Assembly (NCBI GenBank): GCA_023715865.1
Contig: JAMBOW010000002.1
Coordinates: forward strand, 62,001 to 126,000
From: Neobacillus mesonae
Lineage (GTDB): Bacteria > Bacillota > Bacilli > Paenibacillales > Paenibacillaceae
DNA: 64,000 nt
Reading direction: 5' to 3'
Shown here: positions 36,505-46,143 of the stretch, piece after piece
Position numbering within the stretch: the stretch's first letter is position 1
Layout of the letters: each line of letters opens with the position of its first letter
Notes under the pieces: model-generated
Databases searched by the model: none
What the model was told of the DNA's origin: nothing
Seen by the model: the letters and a program-made list of their open reading frames with translations, nothing else
Made by a program: the position numbers and the translations under genes

Positions 36505-39500
36505 TTAAACCTCCTCTTCAACTGCTGCCACGATCTGTAGCACCAAAGACTCGCTTCGGTTCAATTGATATTCTTTAACTTTCGCTGTCAAAGCATTAAC
36601 TGTTCTATCCGTCATGAGATCCCTTAATGAGAGCTTTACAGCAAGTCTTTGTTCTATAAGACTAGCTAGTCTAGAAGCACTAAGAGAGTGTCCTCCCAGC
36701 TCAAAAAAACTATCATAAATACTGACGTGTTCTATTCCAAGAATCTCCTCAAACATCTCTGCGACACAGCGCTCTGTCTCATCACGCGGTGCAACATATG
36801 TGCTTCCTTCTTCTCTATCCGGCTTCGGCAGTGCTTTCTTGTCCAGCTTTCCGCTTCGTGTCTGCGGCATGCTCGCCAGCTGCATGAAATGGGATGGAAT
36901 CATATAGTAAGGCAGACTTTTTTTCAGCTGCTCCTTGACTTCTCTCATGTCCAGCTCCGATTCACTGACCAGATATCCGCACAGCTTCGGGTCTCCTCCA
37001 TCTGTACGGACGATAACGACTGCATCCTGGATTCCTTTCATTTCCCGAAGCCGGCTCTCAATCTCTCCCAGCTCGATCCGGAAGCCACGCAGCTTCACCT
37101 GTTCTCCCTTCCGTCCCATATACTCAATGCTGCCATCCGGCAGCCATCGTCCGATATCTCCTGTCCGGTACAACCGTTCTCCAAGCACAGGATGGTTCAC
37201 AAACTGCTCTGCCGTCAGCTCTGGCTGATTCAAATATCCTCTTGCTACTCCGGCTCCGGCGATGCAGATTTCTCCTGGAACCCCGATGCCGCAAAGGCTG
37301 TCTCCGTTCAGCATATATATGCGGGTGTTCCTGAGCGGCTTGCCGATCGGCACCACACCCCCGTCCCCTTCCTTAAATCGAAGGGAGGTCACACATACGG
37401 TTCCTTCCGTCGGTCCGTACAGGTTGTTTAAGCGTGACAGCCCATGGCCTGTCACCCGCTGGTATCCTTCCAAAAGATCGTTTGTTACTGCCTCCGCACC
37501 CAAGTAAATATGCTGGAGCGATGTCAGCTTATTGCCCAGTTGATGCGTCTCCGCATACTCCAGAAGCATCCGGAAGCTGGATGGCACGATCAGCGCATCC
37601 GTCACCTGCTGCTTCGCGATCAGCTCCAGTAAAGCCGCCGGGTCCTGATTCTCCGTTTCCGTCGCAATAACCAGCTTACTTCCCGACAGACCGCTGGAGA
37701 AAATCTCCCAGACTGCCGCGTCAAAAATGTAAGTTGATTTCTGCAGCATGACACTGTGTTCATTCATACCACCTTCGCTCCGCTGCCACGCAGCCAGGTT
37801 CACCAGGCTTCGGTTCTCGATCATGACGCCCTTCGGATTGCCCGTCGTTCCCGAAGTGTAAATGATGTAAGCTAGGTTCCCTGGTTTCGCCTTGCATTCG
37901 GGGTCTTCCAGCACCTCATGCCGCCAGTCTGTAAGCTGAACGAGCGTTCTTCCTTCCAGCGCAGGCTGTGCCTTCTCCCCGCCAGGTCCGACCAGTACGA
38001 CTTCAGCTCCGCTGTCCTCAAGCATGTAGCGGATTCGATCCGCCGGATGCTCAGGATCGATCGGCAGATAGGCACCGCCTGCCTTCAGAATTCCGTACAT
38101 GCCGGCAATCATCTCCAGTGAGCGTCCTGTGACAAGACCGACGATACGATCCGGTCCAACGCCGTGGGCCTTCAATACACGGCCGATGGCGTTAGCACGG
38201 TGATTGAGCTCACGGTAAGTCAGCTGCTCACCGTTATATTCAGCCGCAACCTGATTAGGAACCCGCTTCACCTGCTCCTCAAACAGCTCAATAACCGTCA
38301 TGTTCTCTGGATACGGTCTTTTCGTATCGTTAAATTCCCGGAGCACACGCTGTTCCTCACCCTCTCCAAACATGCTTAGCTCGGATAAAGCTTTGTCCGG
38401 CTGCTTCAGCGCATTTCCCAAGAGATTGGCAAAATGATCCGCCATCCGCTCGATCGTTTCTTTTCTAAACAAATCCGTACAATATTCCCACCGAAGTGCA
38501 TACCCCATTTCCGTTTCTTCCATGCTGACAGTCAAATCGAAGGTTGCAGCAGCACTTTCTGTTTCAATCGCCTTCACTCTTTGACCATCCAGCATCAGTT
38601 CGGACTGTTCGTTATTTTGCAGAGCAAATACAACATCGAATATTGGATTTCGGGATAGATCTCTTTCGGATACAACATGCTCAACCAACCGTTCGAATGG
38701 ATATTCTTGATTATCAAATGCCTCCAAACATTTCTTCTTCATCTGTTGAACCAACTCGCTGAATGACCCGTCAGATTGTAGTTTCCCTCGAATAGCCAGC
38801 GTGTTGACAAACATCCCTATCATTTGTTCTGTATCTGGATGAACGCGTCCGAAAATCGGGCTGCCGACAACAATTTCATCCTGTCTGCTATAACGCCCCA
38901 TGAGCTGCATAAAAGCTGAGAGAAGCACCATATAGTCGGTTCCTCCACTTTTTTGGGCAAGCGTTTTAACCTGTGCCTTAATATTTGCAGGCAAATGGCT
39001 AATGATAGAGCTTCCGGCATGACTTTGCCGGCCCTGACGGGGCATATCTGTCTTTAGATCAAGAACAGGAATTTCATCCTTAAATTGCTCAAGCCAGTAC
39101 GCTTCCTGCTTGCTTAGATCCCTAGAATTTAGCCAATAGGTGTAATCCTTGTACTGTACCTCCGCTGCCGGTAATTCTTCACCAAGGTAAATGCTCATCA
39201 GCTCATTGAACAGAATGGATTTTGATGCTTCATCAAAAATAATGTGATGAATATCTATCATGAGATAGGAAGCTTGCTCTAAACACTGCACCACTTTGAC
39301 CCGTATCAGTGGAGCGGACGATAGGTCAAACGGCTTAATAAAGTCTTTGAACACGGACAAGATTTGTGATTCTACCGATTCTTCATACGCTATAGGTACA
39401 TCAGCAGTATCATTAATCATTTGATAGTAACGGCCGTCCTCTTGAATAAAGTAAGTTCTAAACAATTCATGGCGATGGATGAGCACGGTCAATGCATCAC

Positions 39501-42500
39501 TCAAACGCTCTAAATGAATCGGTCCGTTAACCCGGTATAATGACGGAATGTTATAAGTAATATCCGAATCATTCATGGAATGCTTTATAAAAATTCTCTT
39601 TTGTGCAGAGCTCATTTCATATCTGTCAGCTTCAGGCAGAGGAGTGATGCTGGTGAAAGAAGGCTTTCCCTTCCTTTGGGCAATCAGCTCTGCTATCTTT
39701 CTTGGCGTAGAGGAGCCCAGCAGCTCACTTAGCGGAATTCTTATACCAAAATGAAGTTCAATGGCGTTTACCATTCGAGTTGCGCGCAGGGAATGACCGC
39801 CGAGCTCGAAGAAATCATCATCGATTCCTACACGATCTGCTTTCACGATACTTTGAAAAAATTCGGTTATTTTTTGCTCAGCTTCATTTCTCGGGGCAAT
39901 GTAACGATCATTCCCCATTACAATCGGCTTTGGCAGTGCCCTCTTGTCCAGCTTTCCATTTCTTGTCACAGGCAGGCGAGGCAGCAGCATGAAATGGGAA
40001 GGAATCATGTAATATGGCAGACGTTCAGTCAAATACTCCTTTAGTTGCGTGAGATCTAACTCAGCTTTACCGACGACATAAGCGCATAAGTATTTCTCCT
40101 CATCATCCGATCTAACAATAACAGCGGTATCATAGACTTGTTCCACTTCACGTATTTTGCTTTCAATTTCCTGGACTTCAATTCGGAATCCCCGGATCTT
40201 CACTTGATCGCCAATACGTCCTAAATACTCGATTTCCCCATCAGCTCTCCATCGCGCTAAATCCCCTGTCCGGTAAATTCTTTCTCCATTGTTATACGGG
40301 TTGTTAATAAACCGCTCTTGGGTCATCTCCTGTAAATGGAGATAACCTCTGGTCACTCCTGCTCCGCCTATACAGAGTTCCCCCGGAACTCCGATTCCAC
40401 ATAACGTCTCATTATTCATGATGTATATATTTGTATTTATCACCGGTTTCCCAATCGGCACGCTATCCGATTTAGTGTAGGAGCCAAATGAATAGGAGGT
40501 CGAGGTAACAGTTGCCTCTGTTGGACCATACAAATTCCCGAGCTTTGAAAGATTATCCCCTGTAACTTCCTCAAATCTTTCTAGCAGTTCTGTTGTTACC
40601 GGCTCTGCCGCCAAATATATACGCTCTGCACTCCTCAAAGCCTTTCCGCATCCATTAGCATCCGCATAATCCAGAAGCATGCGAAGCATGGATGGAATAA
40701 GCGCAATATGGCTTCCGGGTATATAACGAATTAATTTCTCCGCATCTTTATTATCCTCTTCTGTAATCAGCAGGAGCCTGCTGCCAGCTAAAAGCGCAGA
40801 GAAAATTTCCCAAACTGACCCGTCGAACACGTAGGTTGTCTTTTGTATGACTGTGCTTTGTTTTGTGTAACCGCCGTTTTGGATTTGCCACATCGCTTGA
40901 TTGACAATATTGCGGTGTTCAACCATTACACCTTTTGGGTTGCCAGTTGTACCGGAAGTATAAATGACGTAAGCCAGGTGATGAGGATCCGTGACGGATG
41001 GAAGATTGTTTGCTCTAATGCCATCATCCTCTTTTAAGCTGACAACTCCCGGGCAATTGGTAGTATTTTGCAAGGCAGCTATTGCGTTTTCGCTTCCTGG
41101 TCCCGAAAGAATCCATTTCGCTCTGCTGTCCTGCAGCATGTATTCAATGCGGTCCATAGGATATTCTGGATCCATCGGTAAGTAAGCACCGCCTGCTTTT
41201 AGAATACCGAGTAATCCTGCAATCATTTCAATAGAGCGCTCCGTGATCAAGCCTACGATGTCCTCTGGTCCTACTCCGAGATTTCGCAAAGTGTGTCCTA
41301 TGTGATTTGCTCTTTCATTAAGCTCCTTATAGGTTACGGATGTGCCTTCAAACATAAGAGCGATATTGCCGGGTGACTCTTCCACTTGCTTCTCAAATAA
41401 TTCAATGACCGTTTGATTCGGAACAGCCTTATGCGTAGCATTAAATTCGCGAACGACCTTGTGATACTCCATCTCCTCTAGCATTAGAAGATCGTCTAGT
41501 AGATTGTTCGGTTTCGTAACAGCTTCCTTGACCAATACAGCAAAATGAGAGGCTAAACGTTCTATCGTCTCTTCCTTATACAGTGCTGTGCAGTACTCCC
41601 ATTTCAATTCGTAGCCGCCATCATTCTCATGCACACTCAGCGTCAAATCAAAGGTTGCACCAGTACTAATCGAAGGGATCTCTTTTATTTTCAGATCAAA
41701 AAGAGGCATTTTATTTTCATTATTCTGCATGACGAACATGACATCGAACAACGGATTCCGGGACAAATCACGCTCCAGGTTCAGCTTTTCCAATAATCGT
41801 TCAAAAGGATAGTCCTGGTTCTCAAAAGCACTCAGACAGGTTTCCTTCATTTCGTTAACAAACTGTGCAAATGTGGATTTCCCTTTTACGTCCGCCCTGA
41901 TCGCCAGCGTATTCACGAACATTCCCATCATATTTTCCGTATCCGGATGGGTTCTTCCAGAGGCAGGGCTTCCCACGACAATGTCCGTTTGTCTTGTGTA
42001 CCTGCTCAGCAGCTGCATAAAGCAAGAAAGCAAAATCATGTAGTCTGTTGCACCACTTGCTTTAGCTAAACGCTTAATTGCTTCCTTGTGCTCTCTTTCA
42101 AGCTTGGTAAAAATGCTCGAACCTTCAAAGATCTGACGTAATGGCCGCGGAAAATCCGTGATCATATCCAGTAAAGGAGCTTCTTCCTCATATTTGCTAA
42201 GCCAGTATGCTTCCTGCCCTTCCAGGTTTCTTGTTTGCTCCCATGCGGAATAATCCTTATATTGGATGTCCAGCGCATATAATTCCTCTCCGTTATATAG
42301 ACGGAACAGCTCGTTCAGAAAAATGTTGGCAGAGGCATCGTCATATACAATGTGATGCACATCAAGTAAGAGATAATATTGATCGACTTTCTCCTTAATG
42401 AGCTTTCCGCGAACAAGCGGTGCCTCTTCCAATGAGAAAGGTCTTACAAATTCCCTAGCAAGAACAGACAGGTCCACGTCCTGTAACTCTTCATATTCCA

Positions 42501-45114
42501 TCTGTATCAAAACATCTTCTTCTATAATTTGGTGAAAATCACCATGTACTACAGTAAATCTTGTCCGCAAAATCTCGTGCCGCTCAATAATCCTCTGGAA
42601 CGCCTCCTGTAATCGAACAGGATCCAGGTTTCCCGAAACTTCATAGATCGCAGGAACATTGTAAGCAACGCTCGCTGGATGAAGCTGCTGAGTAATAAAG
42701 ATCCGCTTTTGAACCGAACTCATCGCATAGCTTTGCGCTTTTGGCAGCTTAAGAATGTTGGCAACTGTCGGTGTCATCCGATCTCCAGTTTCCGCAATTT
42801 TTGCGATGTTTCGAGCGGTCTGTCCATCCAAAATATCTCTGATACGTAATTGTATCCCCGTCTGTTCAGATATTTTTTGAAGCAGCTTCGCTGCCCTAAG
42901 GGAATGGCCACCTAATTCGAAAAAGTGATCATCAATACCAACCTGCTTAACCCCGAGTACCTGGCAAAAAGCTTCAACAATGGATTCCTCGAGTCTGTTT
43001 CTAGGGGCTACATAGGGACTAAGACTCCGTGCCTCCGGTTTAGGCAGCGATTTTTTATCTAGTTTCCCGTTACGAGTCACAGGAATTTCGGAAATTTGCA
43101 TTATATACTGCGGGATCATGTAGGAAGGCAGCTGCTTAGAGAGGTGTTCACGAACCACTTTTAGATCCGCAGCTATGGAAGAAACGATATAAGCGCATAG
43201 CAGCTTCTCACCATTGTCATCTTGAGCAATCACGACAGCGGAGTCGACACCTTCTATAGACTGAAGCGCACTTTTAATTTCATTTAACTCTATCCGATAA
43301 CCCCTAATTTTGACCTGATCGTCCAGCCTTCCGAGATATTGGATTGATCCATCTTCCCTCCAATAAGCAAGGTCTCCAGTTCTGTACATTTTTTCTCTAG
43401 GGTTAAACGGATTAACGATAAACTTCTCCTCCGTTAATTCGGGACGATTGAGATAGCCGCGACTTACTCCCTTCCCGCCTATGAACAACTCGCCCGGCAT
43501 ACCGATACCGCATAGCTGATTATGATTCATGATATAGATCTGCATATTCGCCAGCGGTTTTCCGATATGGATTTCAGTAAGATCCGTTGCAGTCGGAACA
43601 GCAAGAGAGGTAGCAAACACAGTCGCTTCCGTCGGACCGTATGAATTGACTAATCGTGTTGTTCCTCTGCTGCGCTCATTAAATCGGTTTGCCAGCTCAA
43701 GCGGAAGTGCCTCACCGGACAACTGTATACGGCGCAGGGAACCGACTCGTTCTCCTACATAAGGGATAAATGTTTCCAGAACGGAAGGAACAAATGAAGT
43801 CCGTGTGACCTTATGACGGTAAATATATTCCGCGATTTTATCCATTTCCTTCTCATCTTCCTGGGGAAGAAGTACTACTGTAGCCCCAGCAATAAAACCA
43901 ACAAACAATTCCCAAATGGACAAATCGAAGGCATATGTCGTTTTTTGCAAAATCACTTCATTCGGTAAATACTCATCTTCCAGCATCCATAAAGCAAAGT
44001 TAACTAAATTTCTGTTTTCGACCATTACGCCCTTGGGATTGCCTGTTGTACCGGATGTATAAATGACATAGGCTAAATGCTCAGGTCCCGCTAATCGGCT
44101 AAGGTTAGAGTGATGACATCCTTCTATGCTCGTAAGATCCAGCACCTCAAAGTTTCCATAACAGCTGCTATCCAGCTCACCATTGTCTGTCAATAATACT
44201 CGGGAGCGGCTGTCTTTCAGCATGTATTCGATACGCGACTCAGGGAGATCAAGATCGATAGGAAGATAGGCCCCCCCGGCTTTCAACACTCCATAAATGC
44301 CTACAATCATTTCTATTGACCGGCGGGTCATAATTCCTATTATGGAGTCTGGTCCTACACCTAAATCCCTAAGCCTCCTACCTACTTCGTTTGCTCTAGC
44401 ATTGAGCTCCCGATATGTAAGAGTAATTCCTTTGTACTCTACGGCTATATGCTGTGGTGTCCGTTCTACCTGTTCTTCGAAAAGCTCTACTATCGTTTTA
44501 CTCTCAGGATAATTCCTGTCACTTTGATTGAAAAGTTCTGCTACTTCTGCAACCTCAACTTCATCAATCAAAGTCATACCTGACAATGGCAGGTCTTGGT
44601 TGTGAACCATCTGCATCAGAATATGAAGCACTCTTCTATGCATGGTTTCAAGCTTCCGTTCAGAGTAGCTACCTGGTTCATAACTGTAATGGAACCATAG
44701 GCCGTTCTCTTTTAACTCAACCGACAGCGCAAGATTATATTTGACTGCTTCGAGCTTGCTTCGGTATGCCCAATCGTATACTAAAATCCCCCCTTGTTTT
44801 GAATCCTCCTCTCTTTCGATTGCTCTCGAGTTAGTGCTTTCGACAGCCATATACCTTAGAAATGAGTCAATGCTCAAATGCTTATCAATCTCAAAACGAA
44901 CTTCCTGAATTTCCCCGTATTTGTTTACTACATGCAAGGCTTCAACATCATTGCCTGACATTTGATTAGCGCAAAACCCATAGGCCGAAAAAAATAAATT
45001 AAATGGTTCCATTCCTTGATTTGTTAAAAAACGGGTGATGATATCCAATCTTTTTCCATCGATAAAGAAACTTTTTTCTGCCAAGGTTTGAAGCATATCT
45101 CTCCCGCGATTCAT
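36505..45114 (-). CDS. NRPS A: half-C, A-T-C-A-T-C-A-T (modules 1–3)
   Basis: 2869 residues. Residues 1–190 resemble only the C-terminal lobe of a condensation domain and lack HHxxxDG. A1 is about 205–690, T1 Ser738; C2 795–1225 (HHIVYDD 920–926), A2 1235–1730, T2 Ser1775; C3 1830–2265 (HHIIFDE 1956–1962), A3 2270–2765, T3 Ser2810, then a short charged tail that may dock or simply end. All A domains keep the core signature YTSGTTGNPKG and the A10 lysine. Pocket lines by my alignment: A1 DLWSQSSVFK, A2 DGWAYALVTK, A3 DAWLYGLVCK; I cannot assign any with confidence. There is no E domain, so residues 1–3 should stay L. ATG 45114 follows TAGGAGAG. The last codons (EEEV, GAGGAGG) form the ribosome site of NRPS B. 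Confidence 0.93.
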   Translation of the reverse strand: MNRGRDMLQTLAEKSFFIDGKRLDIITRFLTNQGMEPFNLFFSAYGFCANQMSGNDVEALHVVNKYGEIQEVRFEIDKHLSIDSFLRYMAVESTNSRAIEREEDSKQGGILVYDWAYRSKLEAVKYNLALSVELKENGLWFHYSYEPGSYSERKLETMHRRVLHILMQMVHNQDLPLSGMTLIDEVEVAEVAELFNQSDRNYPESKTIVELFEEQVERTPQHIAVEYKGITLTYRELNARANEVGRRLRDLGVGPDSIIGIMTRRSIEMIVGIYGVLKAGGAYLPIDLDLPESRIEYMLKDSRSRVLLTDNGELDSSCYGNFEVLDLTSIEGCHHSNLSRLAGPEHLAYVIYTSGTTGNPKGVMVENRNLVNFALWMLEDEYLPNEVILQKTTYAFDLSIWELFVGFIAGATVVLLPQEDEKEMDKIAEYIYRHKVTRTSFVPSVLETFIPYVGERVGSLRRIQLSGEALPLELANRFNERSRGTTRLVNSYGPTEATVFATSLAVPTATDLTEIHIGKPLANMQIYIMNHNQLCGIGMPGELFIGGKGVSRGYLNRPELTEEKFIVNPFNPREKMYRTGDLAYWREDGSIQYLGRLDDQVKIRGYRIELNEIKSALQSIEGVDSAVVIAQDDNGEKLLCAYIVSSIAADLKVVREHLSKQLPSYMIPQYIMQISEIPVTRNGKLDKKSLPKPEARSLSPYVAPRNRLEESIVEAFCQVLGVKQVGIDDHFFELGGHSLRAAKLLQKISEQTGIQLRIRDILDGQTARNIAKIAETGDRMTPTVANILKLPKAQSYAMSSVQKRIFITQQLHPASVAYNVPAIYEVSGNLDPVRLQEAFQRIIERHEILRTRFTVVHGDFHQIIEEDVLIQMEYEELQDVDLSVLAREFVRPFSLEEAPLVRGKLIKEKVDQYYLLLDVHHIVYDDASANIFLNELFRLYNGEELYALDIQYKDYSAWEQTRNLEGQEAYWLSKYEEEAPLLDMITDFPRPLRQIFEGSSIFTKLEREHKEAIKRLAKASGATDYMILLSCFMQLLSRYTRQTDIVVGSPASGRTHPDTENMMGMFVNTLAIRADVKGKSTFAQFVNEMKETCLSAFENQDYPFERLLEKLNLERDLSRNPLFDVMFVMQNNENKMPLFDLKIKEIPSISTGATFDLTLSVHENDGGYELKWEYCTALYKEETIERLASHFAVLVKEAVTKPNNLLDDLLMLEEMEYHKVVREFNATHKAVPNQTVIELFEKQVEESPGNIALMFEGTSVTYKELNERANHIGHTLRNLGVGPEDIVGLITERSIEMIAGLLGILKAGGAYLPMDPEYPMDRIEYMLQDSRAKWILSGPGSENAIAALQNTTNCPGVVSLKEDDGIRANNLPSVTDPHHLAYVIYTSGTTGNPKGVMVEHRNIVNQAMWQIQNGGYTKQSTVIQKTTYVFDGSVWEIFSALLAGSRLLLITEEDNKDAEKLIRYIPGSHIALIPSMLRMLLDYADANGCGKALRSAERIYLAAEPVTTELLERFEEVTGDNLSKLGNLYGPTEATVTSTSYSFGSYTKSDSVPIGKPVINTNIYIMNNETLCGIGVPGELCIGGAGVTRGYLHLQEMTQERFINNPYNNGERIYRTGDLARWRADGEIEYLGRIGDQVKIRGFRIEVQEIESKIREVEQVYDTAVIVRSDDEEKYLCAYVVGKAELDLTQLKEYLTERLPYYMIPSHFMLLPRLPVTRNGKLDKRALPKPIVMGNDRYIAPRNEAEQKITEFFQSIVKADRVGIDDDFFELGGHSLRATRMVNAIELHFGIRIPLSELLGSSTPRKIAELIAQRKGKPSFTSITPLPEADRYEMSSAQKRIFIKHSMNDSDITYNIPSLYRVNGPIHLERLSDALTVLIHRHELFRTYFIQEDGRYYQMINDTADVPIAYEESVESQILSVFKDFIKPFDLSSAPLIRVKVVQCLEQASYLMIDIHHIIFDEASKSILFNELMSIYLGEELPAAEVQYKDYTYWLNSRDLSKQEAYWLEQFKDEIPVLDLKTDMPRQGRQSHAGSSIISHLPANIKAQVKTLAQKSGGTDYMVLLSAFMQLMGRYSRQDEIVVGSPIFGRVHPDTEQMIGMFVNTLAIRGKLQSDGSFSELVQQMKKKCLEAFDNQEYPFERLVEHVVSERDLSRNPIFDVVFALQNNEQSELMLDGQRVKAIETESAAATFDLTVSMEETEMGYALRWEYCTDLFRKETIERMADHFANLLGNALKQPDKALSELSMFGEGEEQRVLREFNDTKRPYPENMTVIELFEEQVKRVPNQVAAEYNGEQLTYRELNHRANAIGRVLKAHGVGPDRIVGLVTGRSLEMIAGMYGILKAGGAYLPIDPEHPADRIRYMLEDSGAEVVLVGPGGEKAQPALEGRTLVQLTDWRHEVLEDPECKAKPGNLAYIIYTSGTTGNPKGVMIENRSLVNLAAWQRSEGGMNEHSVMLQKSTYIFDAAVWEIFSSGLSGSKLVIATETENQDPAALLELIAKQQVTDALIVPSSFRMLLEYAETHQLGNKLTSLQHIYLGAEAVTNDLLEGYQRVTGHGLSRLNNLYGPTEGTVCVTSLRFKEGDGGVVPIGKPLRNTRIYMLNGDSLCGIGVPGEICIAGAGVARGYLNQPELTAEQFVNHPVLGERLYRTGDIGRWLPDGSIEYMGRKGEQVKLRGFRIELGEIESRLREMKGIQDAVVIVRTDGGDPKLCGYLVSESELDMREVKEQLKKSLPYYMIPSHFMQLASMPQTRSGKLDKKALPKPDREEGSTYVAPRDETERCVAEMFEEILGIEHVSIYDSFFELGGHSLSASRLASLIEQRLAVKLSLRDLMTDRTVNALTAKVKEYQLNRSESLVLQIVAAVEEEV
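36767..38491 (-). repeat. Near-identical duplicated A-domain block, copy in NRPS A (module 3)
   Basis: Partner of 33621–35345. It covers the end of C3, all of A3 and the entry to T3. Beyond both ends similarity drops sharply: T3 is LGGHSL-type and T4 is GGDSI-type, and the C domains upstream differ. Confidence 0.95.
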
Positions 45115-45205
45115 GTCATCTCTCCTATAGTCAATTTTTCAAAAAAATATTAATCACAGAGTCTTAAAACCGAAATTTATTAATTTAAACCATAGGAGGA
45201 GATCG

Positions 45206-45234
45206 ATTATTAATGTGTGTAAAACCTATGTAAA
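45206..45234 (-). promoter_or_regulatory. Tentative internal promoter for the NRPS genes
   Basis: Minus strand TTTACA (45234–45229), 17 bp, AATAAT (45211–45206), in the 287-bp gap between the thioesterase gene and NRPS A. This is the only large gap in the locus and it has no terminator, so NRPS transcription may come both from here and from the tetR promoter. Confidence 0.35.
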
Positions 45235-45401
45235 CTGGCGTAAAATAAAGAAAACGCAAAACTGACATCCCCCTTTTATGGAAAATTTGGTGTTATATCC
45301 CAATATTTCTCCATAAATTTCGAATGTCCTTTTTTTTGCGTTGACTTCGACAAACCTTCTTATAAAAAACTATAATCCAACAAATTTCTACATTACCTAA
45401 A

Positions 45402-46115
45402 CTAAATGGATAGCTCTGTAACAAGAACTCGATTTACAATATTGGATACTTCCTCTGTCTCGGAATTGATAAAAAAATGATCTCCACGAACATGTTGATA
45501 GAGGCAAAATTTGGAGGAGTGTTTTGACCATTCGAATATTTGATTGCCTGGATTATCTTCCCCGGAATAAATGATCGTAATGTTAGCATCAATTGCAGCT
45601 TCTTTAGGTTCATATCTATAGCTGTTGTATAAATGTAAATCTGTCTGGTATCTAGGTATAATCATTTCAAGCAGCTCTTTATAATCCAGTACCTGAACAC
45701 TGCCACCCCTCACTGTGGATAAGTTATCTTCCAGGCGTTTGGCTAATGCTCTAAACGATGTATCTCCCTTGGATCGAGGAACATCCGGCGGCAAATGGGC
45801 TGCAAAAAAGAGGTGCGCCGGCGGGTTAGAAGCTCGTTTGCAAATCTCATAATATACTTCATAAGCTATGAGCGAGCCCATGCTATAGCCTAAAATCGCA
45901 TAGGGCTTTCCATCCAACCGTTCTATGATTTGTGATGCGGCATCGTCAATCATGTCTTTGAAGCTCGGATAAAATTCCTCAGCGACTCTCAGCCCATGAC
46001 CCGCATATTCAATAGGAATTACTTCAATCCATTCGCGCAGATACATCTTCATCGGCTCATACATGAAGGACGACCCTCCAGCGTAGGGCAAACAGAAAAG
46101 TTGGACAACTTTCAT
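45402..46115 (-). CDS. Type II thioesterase (GrsT/SrfAD family)
   Basis: About 237 residues, alpha/beta-hydrolase. N-terminal LFCLPYAGGSSFMY, nucleophile elbow GYSMGS (Ser about 80), an acidic residue near SGEDNPG and the catalytic His in RGDHFF. Such stand-alone thioesterases remove wrong acyl groups from carrier domains. Since the synthetases lack a cis-thioesterase, this is also the only thioesterase present that could take part in release. I start at ATG 46115, 7 nt after GAGG; ATG 46121 is too close to that site. It is 22–28 nt downstream of the MFS exporter gene. Confidence 0.92.
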   Translation of the reverse strand: MKVVQLFCLPYAGGSSFMYEPMKMYLREWIEVIPIEYAGHGLRVAEEFYPSFKDMIDDAASQIIERLDGKPYAILGYSMGSLIAYEVYYEICKRASNPPAHLFFAAHLPPDVPRSKGDTSFRALAKRLEDNLSTVRGGSVQVLDYKELLEMIIPRYQTDLHLYNSYRYEPKEAAIDANITIIYSGEDNPGNQIFEWSKHSSKFCLYQHVRGDHFFINSETEEVSNIVNRVLVTELSI

Positions 46116-46143
46116 ATTCATACCTCGTTTTCATAAGTTTTGT

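Noticed and set aside
33569..37431. Long open frames (up to about 247 codons) on the plus strand opposite the duplicated A domains
   Set aside because: They are antisense to well-supported NRPS coding sequence, appear in both repeat copies, lack ribosome sites and family motifs, and are explained by codon bias of the real frame.
22916..45114. Possibility that the locus is a polymyxin, fusaricidin or tridecaptin cluster
   Set aside because: Module count, lack of a starter C domain, lack of a cis-thioesterase and the adenylation codes do not fit those families.
45341..45376. Plus-strand TTGACT and TATAAT boxes between the thioesterase and NRPS A genes
   Set aside because: The spacing to TATAAT is 24 bp, and to TATAAA 14 bp; it would point into the 3' end of the thioesterase gene with nothing to transcribe.
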